A stretch of 64,000 nucleotides of DNA from Granulicella sp. S190 (GTDB lineage: Bacteria; Acidobacteriota; Terriglobia; Terriglobales; Acidobacteriaceae): contig NZ_LMUD01000009.1 in assembly GCF_009766095.1 (NCBI RefSeq), positions 1-64,000 on the forward strand, given 5' to 3'. The notes under the pieces are model-generated. The model did not search any database. It saw nothing but the letters and a program-made list of their open reading frames with translations, and was not told the origin of the DNA. How positions within the stretch are numbered: the first letter of the stretch is position 1; every line of letters begins with the position of its first letter. Made by a program: the position numbers and the translations under genes. Below are positions 44,412 to 54,045 of this stretch, in pieces.

Positions 44412-45251
44412 ATGAGTTGGTTCAAGCGCGAAGATAACGAGATCGTAAACGACTCGGAGAAGACGGTTCGAACCGAAGGCCTGTGGATACGCTGCCCTGA
44501 CTGCGGCAAGATCCTATTCAAGGCTGAGCTTGAGGCTAACCAGCGGGTGTGCTGGCATTGTGGCCACCACTTTCGAATCGACGCCCGCACCCGAATCGAT
44601 AACCTTCTTGAACCGGGCTACGAACTGGTGGACCTGGAGCTTCGCTCAACCGATCCGCTGAACTTTACCGATCTGAAGCCCTACAAACGCCGACTTGCCG
44701 AGGCCCAGAAAAAGACTGGCCTGAACGACGCGATCATCAATGCTGTGGGGCAGCTTGGGACGCATAACGTCGTGTTGAGCGTGATGGAGTATGGGTTTAT
44801 CGGGGGAAGTATGGGCGCGGTTGTGGGGGAGACGATCGCACGCGCGGTGGATCGGTCGCTGGCCACGCGGCATCCGCTGATTATCGTTGCGGCCTCCGGG
44901 GGAGCGCGCATGATGGAGGGCATCGCTTCGCTGATGCAGCTGGCGAAGGTTTCGGCAGGCCTGGCGAGGATGGATGACGCAAAAATTCCTTATATCTCCG
45001 TGATGACGGATCCCACGACGGGTGGCGTCACCGCGAGTTTTGCGATGCTGGGAGACCTGAATATAGCGGAGCCCGGTGCACTGATTGGCTTTGCCGGTCC
45101 TCGGGTGATTGAACAGACGATACGGCAGAAGCTTCCGGAGGGCTTTCAGCGCTCTGAGTTTCTGCTGGAGCATGGGTTTCTCGATGCTATCGTCCCGCGC
45201 AAAGAGATGAAGCAGTACCTTTCTCAGGCGCTTAGCTGGATGGGTGCTTAG
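44412..45251 (+). CDS. accD: acetyl-CoA carboxylase carboxyltransferase subunit beta
   Basis: The 279-residue protein is the carboxyltransferase beta subunit that, with AccA, moves CO2 from biotin to acetyl-CoA for fatty-acid synthesis. An N-terminal zinc ribbon carries Cys28, Cys31, Cys47 and Cys50 (CPDC and CWHC). Acyl-CoA-binding segments include GGSMGAVVGE, ASGGARMMEG and PTTGGVTASFAMLGD. Length and order are normal. folC, a common neighbour of accD, is not present. Confidence 0.97.
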   Translation: MSWFKREDNEIVNDSEKTVRTEGLWIRCPDCGKILFKAELEANQRVCWHCGHHFRIDARTRIDNLLEPGYELVDLELRSTDPLNFTDLKPYKRRLAEAQKKTGLNDAIINAVGQLGTHNVVLSVMEYGFIGGSMGAVVGETIARAVDRSLATRHPLIIVAASGGARMMEGIASLMQLAKVSAGLARMDDAKIPYISVMTDPTTGGVTASFAMLGDLNIAEPGALIGFAGPRVIEQTIRQKLPEGFQRSEFLLEHGFLDAIVPRKEMKQYLSQALSWMGA

Positions 45252-45322
45252 AAGCTTCACCCGTAAGAAGATGCGAACAAGATCGTTCGCTCAGCGACAG
45301 TTGATGCCATTAAACTTTAGGG

Positions 45323-46180
45323 GTGCAATCAGCGAGTCCATCACGTACCGCACTTCGTGTAGCCCTTCGACGCGCGGCACACCAGCTCTATGACGCTAAG
45401 CCTCTCGTCTTTGAAGACCCTATCGCTGTTCCTATTCTAGGGAAGGACTACGCGGAGGATCTGAGCCGTACGCCGGGCCGCAGTCTCGGTGGAAAGGAGC
45501 GGCCGTTTTCTATTGGCTTGCGCGCCTTTCTTGTGGCACGCAGTCGCTACGCCGAAGACATTCTCGCTGGCGCTGTGGCCGCTGGTGTTCGACAGTATGT
45601 TTTGCTTGGCGCGGGCCTGGACACGTTCGCCCATCGCAATCCCTATCCTCAGCTTCACGTCTTCGAGGTGGATCATCCCGCAACGCAGCAGTGGAAGCAG
45701 GAGCTTATGGAAGGTGCCAGCCTGGCTACCCCGGAGAAGGTGGCCTATGTTCCGGTGAACTTCGAAGAGCAGTCACTCTCTACCCAACTACAGGCTGCCG
45801 GATTCGATTCGCTGGTGCCCACGGTCTTCGCATGGTTGGGAGTAGTCCCGTATCTTACGCTCGAGGCGTTTCGTGGCACGATTGCCTTTGTCTCCCGCCA
45901 GGCCGCCGGGAGTGCCGTGGTTCTGGACTACGCTCAACCTCGCTCTGTTCTGCCGTTCTTTGAACAACTGGCCCACGACTCGCTTGCTTCGCGAGTTCAA
46001 CAGGCTGGGGAGCCATTTCAGCTCTTCTTCACACCCGCTGAGATTGCGGGTGAGCTCAGGAACTTTCGCGCAATTGAAGATTTGGGTTCTACTGAGATCA
46101 ATACCCGCTACTTTACTGACCGCGCCGATTCGCTGAGGGTTCTGGGCAGCGCGGGCCGGCTGTTGAGTGCCTGGATTTAA
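45323..46180 (+). CDS. LCM-type class I SAM-dependent methyltransferase (TIGR00027-like)
   Basis: The 285-residue protein starts with GTG at 45323. It carries the motifs of the leucine carboxyl methyltransferase-like family: an N-terminal SRTALRVALRRAAH, RSRYAED, VLLGAGLDTFAHR as SAM-binding motif I, and VFEVDHPATQQWK as motif II. Family members include PpmT-like enzymes and polyketide-associated methyltransferases; the substrate is not predictable. A later VPTVFAWLGVVPYLT follows the usual LCM pattern. Confidence 0.85.
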   Translation: MQSASPSRTALRVALRRAAHQLYDAKPLVFEDPIAVPILGKDYAEDLSRTPGRSLGGKERPFSIGLRAFLVARSRYAEDILAGAVAAGVRQYVLLGAGLDTFAHRNPYPQLHVFEVDHPATQQWKQELMEGASLATPEKVAYVPVNFEEQSLSTQLQAAGFDSLVPTVFAWLGVVPYLTLEAFRGTIAFVSRQAAGSAVVLDYAQPRSVLPFFEQLAHDSLASRVQQAGEPFQLFFTPAEIAGELRNFRAIEDLGSTEINTRYFTDRADSLRVLGSAGRLLSAWI

Positions 46181-46271
46181 GCTCAACGCAAGTACAGTGC
46201 TTCAAACGAATGCTACCTTTGCTTTGCGGATCGTGATTCGCGAACTTTGAAATCTCCGGAGTAGGCAATTT

Positions 46272-46841
46272 ATGGCTAAAACGAATGGCATTATCACTCG
46301 CTGTTTGTGGGCGGATCATGACCCGTTGATGCGCGCTTATCACGATGAGGAGTGGGGAGTTCCAGAGCACGACAGCCGTGCGCTGTGGGAGGCGCTGATG
46401 CTAGACGGTTTTCAGGCTGGGCTCTCATGGATCACCGTACTGCGTAAGCGAGAGGCATTTCGAAAGGCCTTCCACAACTTCGATCCGAAGAAGGTGGCGC
46501 GCATGAAAGAGGTAGACATCGAACGGTTACTGCAGAATGAGGGCATCATTCGCTCACGTGCGAAGATTGAGGCGACGATCAACGGTGCACGTATCTACCA
46601 GGCTATGGACGATGCTGGAGAGGACTTCTCTGCTTACGTTTGGAATATAGCTGGTAATAAGCCGATTCAGAATCACGGACCGGTTCCGGCAAAGACTCCC
46701 CTTTCCGAGGAGATCTCTGCTGATTTGAAGAGGCGTGGTTTCAAGTTCGTCGGTCCCGTAATTGTGTACGCGTGGATGCAGGCTGTCGGTATGGTCAATG
46801 ACCACAGCCCCGATTGCTTTCGACGAAAAGCTGTTCACTAA
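46272..46841 (+). CDS. tag: DNA-3-methyladenine glycosylase I
   Basis: This 189-residue enzyme removes 3-methyladenine from DNA. Zinc ligands match Tag: Cys11 (RCLW), His24 (YHDEEWG), His178 and Cys182 (NDHSPDC). The active-site segment LDGFQAGLSWITVLRKRE is conserved. GGAGTAGGCAATTT is upstream. A strong terminator follows directly. Confidence 0.96.
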   Translation: MAKTNGIITRCLWADHDPLMRAYHDEEWGVPEHDSRALWEALMLDGFQAGLSWITVLRKREAFRKAFHNFDPKKVARMKEVDIERLLQNEGIIRSRAKIEATINGARIYQAMDDAGEDFSAYVWNIAGNKPIQNHGPVPAKTPLSEEISADLKRRGFKFVGPVIVYAWMQAVGMVNDHSPDCFRRKAVH

Positions 46842-46866
46842 GTTGACGACGAAAGACATCTTAAGC

Positions 46867-46900
46867 GACAACCCCCTCCTGGCGGAGGGGGTTGTCTTTT
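46867..46900 (+). terminator. Rho-independent terminator of tag (possibly bidirectional)
   Basis: GACAACCCCCTCC (46867-46879) pairs perfectly with GGAGGGGGTTGTC (46884-46896) across a TGGC loop, followed by TTTT. It sits between two convergent genes and may also stop transcription of the M28 peptidase gene from the other side. Confidence 0.9.
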
Positions 46901-46919
46901 GCCGTGGCGGCTTTGCGGG

Positions 46920-48698
46920 CTACTTCGCAGCAGCAGTCGCGTTAGGGTAGATTCCCGGAATGGGCACGGTCATCTGCTTCTCCAGCTCCGGATGCGGGAA
47001 CGGCTTACGCGGCATCATGGCTTCGCGTTCGCTGGTGTTGTAAAGGAAGATTGCCTCAACAACCGCAGCCTGCTCGAGGTCGAGCGCGTGGAGACGGTCG
47101 TAAGTGTCCATGTCGGAGTGATGGGTTCGCGTCTCGTAGTCCATGGGATCCTGGATGTACTGGAAGCCGGGTAGACCTACTGCATCGAAGGAGAGGTGAT
47201 CGGTGCCGCCGGTGTTTCGATAGGAGATTGTCGTCACACCGAGGTCGGCGAGCGGTGCGATCCACTGTTTGAAGATCGAAGCGATCGGCCAATTCTCCTG
47301 GGTGTAGATGCCGCGTACCTTACCGGTTCCGTTGTCGAGGTTGTAGTAGGCGTCCAAAGTCTCCCACTCCCTGGTGGTGGACAAAGCACCGTGCTGGCGC
47401 AAAAAGGACGGTGTACTCGCAGGTTCGGGAACTTTTGGTTCGGCAAAGGTGCCGAAGTGCTGTTTGACGTATCCCTGCGAGCCGAATAGACCTTGCTCTT
47501 CGCCAGACCAGAGCGCGATGCGAATAGTGCGTTTCGGCTTGATGCCCAGTGATTTCAGGATGCGAACGGCCTCCATCGCAACGATGGACCCTGCTCCGTT
47601 GTCGGTTGCACCGGTGCCGGAGATCCAGCTATCAAGATGCCCCCCGACCATGACGACCTGATCCTTTAACTTGGGATCGGTGCCGGGAATCTCCGCAACG
47701 GTATCGAAGCCATGCTCGTGGTCGCCGGTGAATTTGGTTTCGATGTTCAGCTCAAGCGAGACGAGAACGTGATTTTCAACCAAGCGAGCAAGGCGATTGT
47801 AGTGTTCAATCATCATGACGGCGTTGGGGATGGTGACTGCGTTTTCTTTCTTTTGCGCATCACGGGCGAGGTTCGCTCCGTTATCGTCGAAGATGATTCC
47901 AGTGCCGCCGCCACTGCCGCCGTCGCGGCTTGGGGTGAGGACAGCCAAGGATCCTTCTTCGGCCATCATCTTCAACGCGGCCTTGCGAATCTCAGCGATC
48001 TTCATACGATCGGCGAGAAACTTTGCGAATTCAGGAGAGCCGGGGGTAAAGCGACCACCACGCGACTCATAGGTTTCCATCTCTTTAAGTTCTGCGTCGG
48101 TGTAGCGCCGGAAGAGAGGCTCCGTGATGTCTGGAGTTGGCCGCGAGGCACCCAGCAGAACGATCTTTCCCTTCAGCGTTCCCTTATACTTTTCGAGATC
48201 GCCCATCTCCTGCACATTCATGTAGACCACTTCGCCGGTGACTGGACCATTTGTTGCCGGTGACCACGGCGCAGCCTGTGCCCACAGAGGTTCGGGATCG
48301 GGCGAGACCATCCGCACCCAGGTGTTGATCTGCTGCCAGCCCATGCCGAACTCGCCCCAGTCTTCCAAGTGCGCATTCTCGAGGCCGATCTTCGTCAGAG
48401 TGTCGCGAGTCCAGGCGTTGGCCTTTGCCATATTCGGCGAGCCGGTAAGACGCGGTCCGATTCCGTCGGCCAGGGCACCTCCAAACTCCATGACATGAGA
48501 GTGCTTAAAACCTTCCTCCCGGATGCGGGCATACATTGTCAGATCGATGTTCTCAGTGGTTGGCTGAGGGCCGTAGTAGGAGGGTGTCTCAGTCGCGGCC
48601 TCTTTGACTTTCTTATCGGCAGCTAGAGAAGAAACAGCCAGGCTGGCAGCGGCTGCCGTGTAGAAGCTCCAACGCACAAAGACACGAGCGAATGACAT
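46920..48698 (-). CDS. secreted M28 family zinc aminopeptidase
   Basis: The 592-residue protein has a signal peptide (WSFYTAAAASLAVSSLAAD). A PA domain lies between about residues 150 and 310, with the catalytic M28 domain after it. Zinc and catalytic residues are seen in GGHLDSW, GATDNGAGS, SGEEQGLFGS, YYNLDNGTG and THHSDMDT. M28 enzymes of this length are periplasmic or secreted aminopeptidases or glutamate carboxypeptidase-like. The ribosome site precedes 48698. It converges on tag across a strong terminator. Confidence 0.9.
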   Translation of the reverse strand: MSFARVFVRWSFYTAAAASLAVSSLAADKKVKEAATETPSYYGPQPTTENIDLTMYARIREEGFKHSHVMEFGGALADGIGPRLTGSPNMAKANAWTRDTLTKIGLENAHLEDWGEFGMGWQQINTWVRMVSPDPEPLWAQAAPWSPATNGPVTGEVVYMNVQEMGDLEKYKGTLKGKIVLLGASRPTPDITEPLFRRYTDAELKEMETYESRGGRFTPGSPEFAKFLADRMKIAEIRKAALKMMAEEGSLAVLTPSRDGGSGGGTGIIFDDNGANLARDAQKKENAVTIPNAVMMIEHYNRLARLVENHVLVSLELNIETKFTGDHEHGFDTVAEIPGTDPKLKDQVVMVGGHLDSWISGTGATDNGAGSIVAMEAVRILKSLGIKPKRTIRIALWSGEEQGLFGSQGYVKQHFGTFAEPKVPEPASTPSFLRQHGALSTTREWETLDAYYNLDNGTGKVRGIYTQENWPIASIFKQWIAPLADLGVTTISYRNTGGTDHLSFDAVGLPGFQYIQDPMDYETRTHHSDMDTYDRLHALDLEQAAVVEAIFLYNTSEREAMMPRKPFPHPELEKQMTVPIPGIYPNATAAAK

Positions 48699-48811
48699 AC
48701 TTGGTGGTCCTCCCGAAATTGTTTTGAGAGCGAAGAATAGCAGATATTACATACGAGACGAATGCTTTAAAGAACGTTCTATCCCTGCACTACACACTTT
48801 CAAGAGGGACT

Positions 48812-49129
48812 TCAGCTCTTGCGAAGCTGCCTGCGCACCCACAGAGTCCCCAGATAGAACAATGTCACCAATAGGACGAGCAGACCAACCGGAAGTCCGA
48901 CCCGCGTGTAAGTGAGCGAGAAGTCGACTGCATGCCGCGTTGTGGTGTTGTAGAAGAGGATGCCCACGATGGCGCAGAAGGTCGCCGCGAAGAAGGCCGC
49001 AAATCCCAATGCAAAGCTCATCAACAGGCTGGTGAACCAACCAAGGTCACCCAGAGGAATACCAAAGAGATAGCCGGCGCCAAAAGTTCGAGGCGAGGCC
49101 GTGCTTCCGTTCTGCGATGCTTGCTCCAT
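48812..49129 (-). CDS. small membrane protein
   Basis: The 105-residue product has a polar N-terminus (MEQASQNGSTAS), a Gly-rich turn (GYLFGIPLGDLGW) and two or three membrane segments: FTSLLMSFALGFAAFFAATFCAIVG (cut) and VGLPVGLLVLLVTLFYLG. It ends in RRQLRKS. No family is recognised. Its start is 19 bases from the start of the divergent gene at 49149, so the promoters must overlap coding sequence or the starts are mis-set. Confidence 0.6.
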   Translation of the reverse strand: MEQASQNGSTASPRTFGAGYLFGIPLGDLGWFTSLLMSFALGFAAFFAATFCAIVGILFYNTTTRHAVDFSLTYTRVGLPVGLLVLLVTLFYLGTLWVRRQLRKS

Positions 49130-49148
49130 ACCAGTAGAATACTGCTTT

Positions 49149-49919
49149 ATGGCAGAAGGTGTTCAAAGCGAGTTAGTCCAGGCCGCACAGGTGATCCGCG
49201 AAGCAGTGACGCGGCAGGCTCCGAATGGGATTCGTTACGCCGCGTTCGGCGATAACAATCTCGACGATCAAGACCTTGAGCGCATGGTTCAGGCCGTGCC
49301 GATCGGCATAGCGGGTGCGATTTCGCGCAAAACTTACTACTTTGTCCCGTTGGCATTGAGCGAGACAAGAGGAAGCGAAGCCACCATGGTTGCCCCGGCT
49401 TATACGCCCGAACTTGGCGACCAGGCGATCTGCCATCGCAACGTAACGCATGATGGGACAGAGGCGGTCTTTATCTCGACCCGCTTGCTGGGAGATCGCT
49501 TTGCGCTCGCTTTCGAGTTCTTTATCAACGTTGGCCATGCTTTTGTTGATGCGATCGGTGTTCCACAGACCTTTGACCAACTTGTCTGGGGACAAGCTCT
49601 CGCCGATGTCCGAGGGGAGACGAGCCAGGACGCCTGGGAGAACCGCGGTCTGGCTCTGGGGGGCAAGACGGAAAGAATCGACGGCAAACCGGTGATCGAC
49701 GAAAAGGCTAAAACTGCCTTTCTTGAGGCCGCCTTCTCTGACGCGGTCGCGATCTACCAGCTCTCGCTCTCAGTAGACTTCGACTACTCTGAACTTCGGG
49801 AGCGGGAGTACCCGCTGCTCGCTCCGTTGGCGCTTGCTGACCGGCTCCGCCTTGTAGCCCGACTGTTTCCTCCTAATCCCAGTTATGAGTTTTCGATTCG
49901 CTATCGTCGACGAGCCTGA
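49149..49919 (+). CDS. conserved-looking protein of unknown function
   Basis: The 256-residue protein (start MAEGVQSELVQAAQ) has no signal peptide or membrane segment. Recognisable features are a long ARRTAPEL-like middle with HRNVTHDGTEAVF, LSVDFDYSELRE and a C-terminal ALADRLRLVARLF. No family is known to me. The reading frame continues upstream to 49101, but that extension overlaps the opposite gene and adds Cys-rich residues unlikely in a cytoplasmic start. Function unknown. Confidence 0.55.
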   Translation: MAEGVQSELVQAAQVIREAVTRQAPNGIRYAAFGDNNLDDQDLERMVQAVPIGIAGAISRKTYYFVPLALSETRGSEATMVAPAYTPELGDQAICHRNVTHDGTEAVFISTRLLGDRFALAFEFFINVGHAFVDAIGVPQTFDQLVWGQALADVRGETSQDAWENRGLALGGKTERIDGKPVIDEKAKTAFLEAAFSDAVAIYQLSLSVDFDYSELREREYPLLAPLALADRLRLVARLFPPNPSYEFSIRYRRRA

Positions 49920-49983
49920 GTCTTCTATGGAGCGAGGCATATAATTTTGTCCGCGAAGCTCGAACGATGCTGGCGGAGACACG

Positions 49984-52068
49984 ATGCGTGCAATGCGCTT
50001 TTCGATTGCAGCCTGGATAATTCTCACTAGTGCTGTCTGGGGGCAATCGGCACCGGTGTTGCCAATGCCGTCAGGCTCGCTGAATCCAACAACTCCGCCG
50101 CCTGCGATGCGGCCCGCTGAACCGGTTTCGCCATCAGCTCCGCTTTATCGCGATCTCGACATGCTTCGACGCGACGGGTTCTCTACCGCAGAGAAAGCCA
50201 GCATCTCTCTCAAAATCGTCAATAAAGACGGTACGCCTGCCGACCTGCAGCGCACCGAGTATGAGCTGCTCGTGAACGGTACGCCACGTAAAGGCCGTCT
50301 GCACGCTCCTGGCGATTCGGATGCGAAGATTCTCCTTCCTCTCGTTCTTCTAGTCTTTCCGCCTAATCAGCCCATCGTTCATTCGATCGGTGTGCGTGAA
50401 GCTATCAAATACTTCACACAGCAACCCGAGGAGCTTTTACCGTGGCGAGTTGGGATCTTCGACTCAAATGCAAAGCTAACTGCCTTCACCGACGGTAGAT
50501 CTCAGCTGTTGCTTAATCTCAACCTTGTGGCGAATACAGTTGAGCCATTTGAGTATGCAGGCGATCAAATCCTTCCATCCAACCAACGATGGGATGGCAG
50601 TTGGATGACTAAGGCTGGCGAGGCTATCGCCATGATGCAGCGGTTTGACGGGCCGAAAGTCATCCTTGCAATGAACCCAGTTCGAGGGTCAATGTACGGC
50701 ATGAACGATCAAATCCTTGCTTATGGCGGACCCGACGCTTTGAAAGAGATTGCCAGACATGTCGGCGCGCACATCTACATTGCTAATGTTGGAGGACCCG
50801 ATGCTTTTGCCCCGTCTGGGGATGCCGCAGAGGACCGACCGGCACAGATCAATCTTCCCGGCACCAACGGCCCCAGGCTCGGCAGCGTGCCCTCCGGCAA
50901 CATGCGAGTGGATCCCGCGTTCAATAATGCCTTGAATGGCGCTGCAGCCAGCAACTCCGCGATGATGCTGGCTGCACAGGACACACAAGGCGGCTTCGCT
51001 AATTCGTTGAATGATCTAGCGGCAAAGATTCATCGTGATCTTGATGGTGCGTGGTCATTAGATTTCGATATGACGCCGCATGATCGCGATCTCGGCATCC
51101 CATCCGTTGTGATCAAACCGGCGAGCCAGAGTTTCCGCGTGGCCATTATGGACGTGATTCCGGTAGGTATCGCGTCAGAGGGAGACCAGGAGACTCTGTC
51201 GAAGGCACTGGTGGATAAGGTGCGAAAGGCTACTGAGCGGCGTATCACCTCGCCGGACTTTCGCATCACTCAGCACGTCGACTACTTCCCCGTGCGCTCG
51301 GGACTGAAGCCCGTGCTGCCAATGACTTCTCTCATTGAATGGACCGGCCCGGGACGTGGCCCCGATAAGCTGTTTACTGTCGAGTCCGTGGATGATCTCA
51401 CACTCTCAACCCCCGTTATGGAGCGGGCGGTCCAGGCGAGATGGGATGGGCACCGCCTCTCCTGGGAGAGGGACGGTCATCTCAATCCAGGACAGTACCT
51501 ATGGCGGATCTCTGTGCACGATGGGAACGGAAGAGTCTTCGCCTCCGCCGAGGAAAAGATCGCCGTGGATATTCCCCGGCAGACGGCCATTGAATACAGC
51601 AGCCTGATCATAGGGAAATCTTGCCGCGAACAACCTGCTTCGGTAGATGGTTTGCGAAGGAGGCATACCGATACCTCTGACGATACACAACTTCACCCCA
51701 CTGTTGATCCTATGCGTGCGATAGATTGCCGTATCAAGCCTGAGGCGTCAGACAGGTTTGCCTCCACCGACCGGCTTCATGCCTTTGTACGAATCTATCC
51801 TTCTGAAAAACTGGATAAACATGGGCCGGATAGCTGGACTGCGAAGTTTATTCTTCGATCCAATGTCAGTCCAATCACGGCTGAAAAGGAAACATCCTTC
51901 CGAGTGGACTCAGGCTCGGGTTATCTGGCTTACGTGGAGATGTCTTTGGACACACCGGGAATGGATCCAGGGATGTACACCTTGGACGTCGTGATGCATG
52001 GTCCGGGGATTCGCAGGGAATTGAAGGTATCCCGAGCTATCTCGATTCAGGCTGCGACTACTCCATAG
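49984..52068 (+). CDS. large secreted VWFA-related-type protein
   Basis: The 694-residue protein has a signal peptide (FSIAAWIILTSAVWGQ) and a Pro-rich linker. A von Willebrand A-like region follows (ILLPLVLLVFPPNQP, then KVILAMNPVRGSMYG), with a long C-terminal part of beta-sandwich type (RIYPSEKLDKH, LYLAYVEMSL). The first part resembles the acidobacterial VWFA-related family, without a clear MIDAS motif. GGAG lies before the ATG at 49984. The C-terminal half is unassigned. It may be a secreted adhesion or assembly protein; this is inference. Confidence 0.65.
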   Translation: MRAMRFSIAAWIILTSAVWGQSAPVLPMPSGSLNPTTPPPAMRPAEPVSPSAPLYRDLDMLRRDGFSTAEKASISLKIVNKDGTPADLQRTEYELLVNGTPRKGRLHAPGDSDAKILLPLVLLVFPPNQPIVHSIGVREAIKYFTQQPEELLPWRVGIFDSNAKLTAFTDGRSQLLLNLNLVANTVEPFEYAGDQILPSNQRWDGSWMTKAGEAIAMMQRFDGPKVILAMNPVRGSMYGMNDQILAYGGPDALKEIARHVGAHIYIANVGGPDAFAPSGDAAEDRPAQINLPGTNGPRLGSVPSGNMRVDPAFNNALNGAAASNSAMMLAAQDTQGGFANSLNDLAAKIHRDLDGAWSLDFDMTPHDRDLGIPSVVIKPASQSFRVAIMDVIPVGIASEGDQETLSKALVDKVRKATERRITSPDFRITQHVDYFPVRSGLKPVLPMTSLIEWTGPGRGPDKLFTVESVDDLTLSTPVMERAVQARWDGHRLSWERDGHLNPGQYLWRISVHDGNGRVFASAEEKIAVDIPRQTAIEYSSLIIGKSCREQPASVDGLRRRHTDTSDDTQLHPTVDPMRAIDCRIKPEASDRFASTDRLHAFVRIYPSEKLDKHGPDSWTAKFILRSNVSPITAEKETSFRVDSGSGYLAYVEMSLDTPGMDPGMYTLDVVMHGPGIRRELKVSRAISIQAATTP

Positions 52069-52187
52069 CTCCTTGTTCAGGAGTCACGTTGCAAGGTTGC
52101 GAAGACTCTTTTGTATTCTCTGGATGGCCCGTCATGAGACCGAATTGGGGGATGACTCATCTAAAGAATGTAACGCCGGAGATGCCG

Positions 52188-52634
52188 ATGCCTGTCATTC
52201 GAAGCTGCAAGCAATGTGGCCAAAAAAATCGTATTGCCGCTAATCACCTCTCTGATACTGGCCGTTGTGGCGCGTGCAAGAGCTCGTTGCCAGCTGTTGA
52301 CAGCCCCCTACAGGTGGACGCCACGCTCTTCGACGAGATTATTCAAAGTTCTCGTGTCCCCGTGCTGGTGGATTTCTGGGCCGAATGGTGCGGTCCTTGC
52401 CGTGCTGCGGCTCCCGAGGTCGAACGTACCGCGAGGGAGATGGCCGGGAGTGCCATAGTGCTGAAGGTTGATACTGACAAGGAGCAGCAACTGGCTGCGC
52501 GATACCAGGTTCGCGGCATCCCTAACTTCGCAGTCTTTTCCGCAGGGAAGCTTGTGAAGCAGCAGGCTGGCGTCGTTGGGCATGATGTGATGGAGACATG
52601 GCTGCGCTCAGCCGCACTTGCGGCCTCTGCCTGA
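52188..52634 (+). CDS. trxC: thioredoxin with N-terminal zinc ribbon (TrxC/Trx2 type)
   Basis: A start at 52188, six bases after GGAG, gives 148 residues. The N-terminal ribbon has Cys pairs in RSCKQCGQK and GRCGACKS. The thioredoxin fold follows with the active site WAEWCGPCRA and a cis-Pro segment RGIPNFAVF. A zinc ribbon plus WCGPC is the thioredoxin 2 layout, often tied to oxidative stress. The frame continues 99 bases upstream, but that extension lacks a good ribosome site. Confidence 0.85.
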   Translation: MPVIRSCKQCGQKNRIAANHLSDTGRCGACKSSLPAVDSPLQVDATLFDEIIQSSRVPVLVDFWAEWCGPCRAAAPEVERTAREMAGSAIVLKVDTDKEQQLAARYQVRGIPNFAVFSAGKLVKQQAGVVGHDVMETWLRSAALAASA

Positions 52635-52654
52635 GGGAATGATAAAGGCAGGTG

Positions 52655-52849
52655 CTATGTGTGGTGGTGAAAGCCGAGCGGACCTAACAGACCGAAGGTC
52701 TGTAGAAGCCAGATGATGACGGCGATGATCACCACGACACGGATGATCTGCTTTATGGTTCCGTCCATCGGAATGAGGCCGATCAAATAAAGCAGTAGGC
52801 CAACAACGATCAAAGTGACGATGACGCTGATAAGCACAGGCGTGAGCAT
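52655..52849 (-). CDS. small membrane protein (Thivi_2564-like)
   Basis: The 64-residue product has two hydrophobic segments, VLISVIVTLIVVGLLLYLIG and IIRVVVIIAVIIWLLQTF, split by IPMDGTIKQ, and ends GFHHHT. GGAAGAAG precedes the ATG at 52849. The form matches a widespread family of small membrane proteins of unknown function. It converges on the thioredoxin gene, 20 bp apart. Confidence 0.75.
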   Translation of the reverse strand: MLTPVLISVIVTLIVVGLLLYLIGLIPMDGTIKQIIRVVVIIAVIIWLLQTFGLLGPLGFHHHT

Positions 52850-53003
52850 AGAGCTTCTTCCTCTTCCCTAACAGAGCTGAATAGTGTGATGCGGAAGTGC
52901 CCTGTTTTGAAGAGGTGATCACTGAGAAAAGTAGATTTACTTTCGGATAATCTCTCCGAGTCTTCTCTGGCGGTTCGCAGGAAGACAATGGCCGTTCGGA
53001 TGA

Positions 53004-53213
53004 TTACCAGTCGCGACTGTGATGTGGAATCCGTCCGCAGTCACCTTCCGTAAGGTAGCAGCGAAGAATTCCAAAGAGCACCGTAGCTCCGGCCCCTATG
53101 ATCATGAAGAGGATTCCGGTAGTAATTCTTCCTGTGAAGTAGGGAAAGAGGAAGACAGCAACTCCTGCATACATCAGAATCGTCAGCACAATTCGTGTGA
53201 TGTTCTTATTCAT
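53004..53213 (-). CDS. small membrane protein
   Basis: The 69-residue product begins MNKNITRIVLTILMYAG and has two membrane segments (VLTILMYAGVAVFLFPYF and GILFMIIGAGATVLFGIL), then a Cys-containing tail CYLTEGDCGRIPHH. GAGGTAAAGG lies before the ATG at 53213. It is similar in size to the adjacent small membrane protein but not a clear paralogue. Function unknown. Confidence 0.65.
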   Translation of the reverse strand: MNKNITRIVLTILMYAGVAVFLFPYFTGRITTGILFMIIGAGATVLFGILRCYLTEGDCGRIPHHSRDW

Positions 53214-53382
53214 GCCTTTACCTCGGGATGCTAGTCAGAGATAGAATGACCGGCAGGTTTGAGCCCCCGTACGCGACGGTACTCGATATCCTACTCTGAC
53301 AAAATTAGCTTTCGCCAGATCTTTTGCTCTTTGGAGAGATCGCAAATCTCTGCAACTGTATTGACGAAACGAGTCGACGGCA

Positions 53383-53871
53383 CTATCCCGTAATAATGCC
53401 CAAGGCCAGAACAGCGCAGATGATCGCGCTCAAGTCTTCGGCAAGCGCCACTGGCCAGTCTTTGCCACCCAGCCACACAACGATCTCCCGCCGAATAAGA
53501 AAGCCTGCGAAGGCACCTACCAAGGCTCCCAGAACGCAAAGAATGACGGCTTCTACTCCTGATCCATCAAGGCCGGCAGCCACAATTGCACCAACTAAAC
53601 CAGCGAAGATCAGCCTTGCAATCAAGGGAAAGGGTGCAGTTCGGCTGGGTGTGTTCGGCAACTTATCGCCAATGTATTCACCTAGCGCAAGGATGGTGAA
53701 GACGATTGCGGTCACGAGTTTACCGCTCCAGGCTGCCCAGCTATCGTCGACCGAAAGATGGCCCGTGTAGGCGAACCAACTGAGGACTGCCATCGCAGTC
53801 ATCGTCCGAAGGCCGGTTACGAGGCCCAGCAGGGGGATGGCGATCAGCCAAGTCATCATTTGCATCGCCAT
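53383..53871 (-). CDS. DUF4126-type membrane protein
   Basis: The 162-residue product begins MAMQMMTWLIAIPLLGLVTGLRTMTAM, with the TGLRTMTA segment that marks DUF4126 proteins. Four membrane segments are visible (LLGLVTGL, AIVFTILALG, IFAGLVGAIVAAG, LGALVGAFAGFLI). DUF4126 has no established role. It is in a run of small membrane genes on the minus strand. Confidence 0.75.
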   Translation of the reverse strand: MAMQMMTWLIAIPLLGLVTGLRTMTAMAVLSWFAYTGHLSVDDSWAAWSGKLVTAIVFTILALGEYIGDKLPNTPSRTAPFPLIARLIFAGLVGAIVAAGLDGSGVEAVILCVLGALVGAFAGFLIRREIVVWLGGKDWPVALAEDLSAIICAVLALGIITG

Positions 53872-54045
53872 GATACTTCCCTTTCCTTCGAAGGTCAGGA
53901 GACGTCCGCAGAGACATGCGCTTATAGATTCGTCTGGACGCCCTGTCGCAAGGCTTTGGGTTTGTCTTTCCCCTTAAAAACTATACTGCGAATTGCTGGC
54001 CCCGCGAACAGTGGCCATGTCGTTAGCCGGTTGATGAAAGGAAGC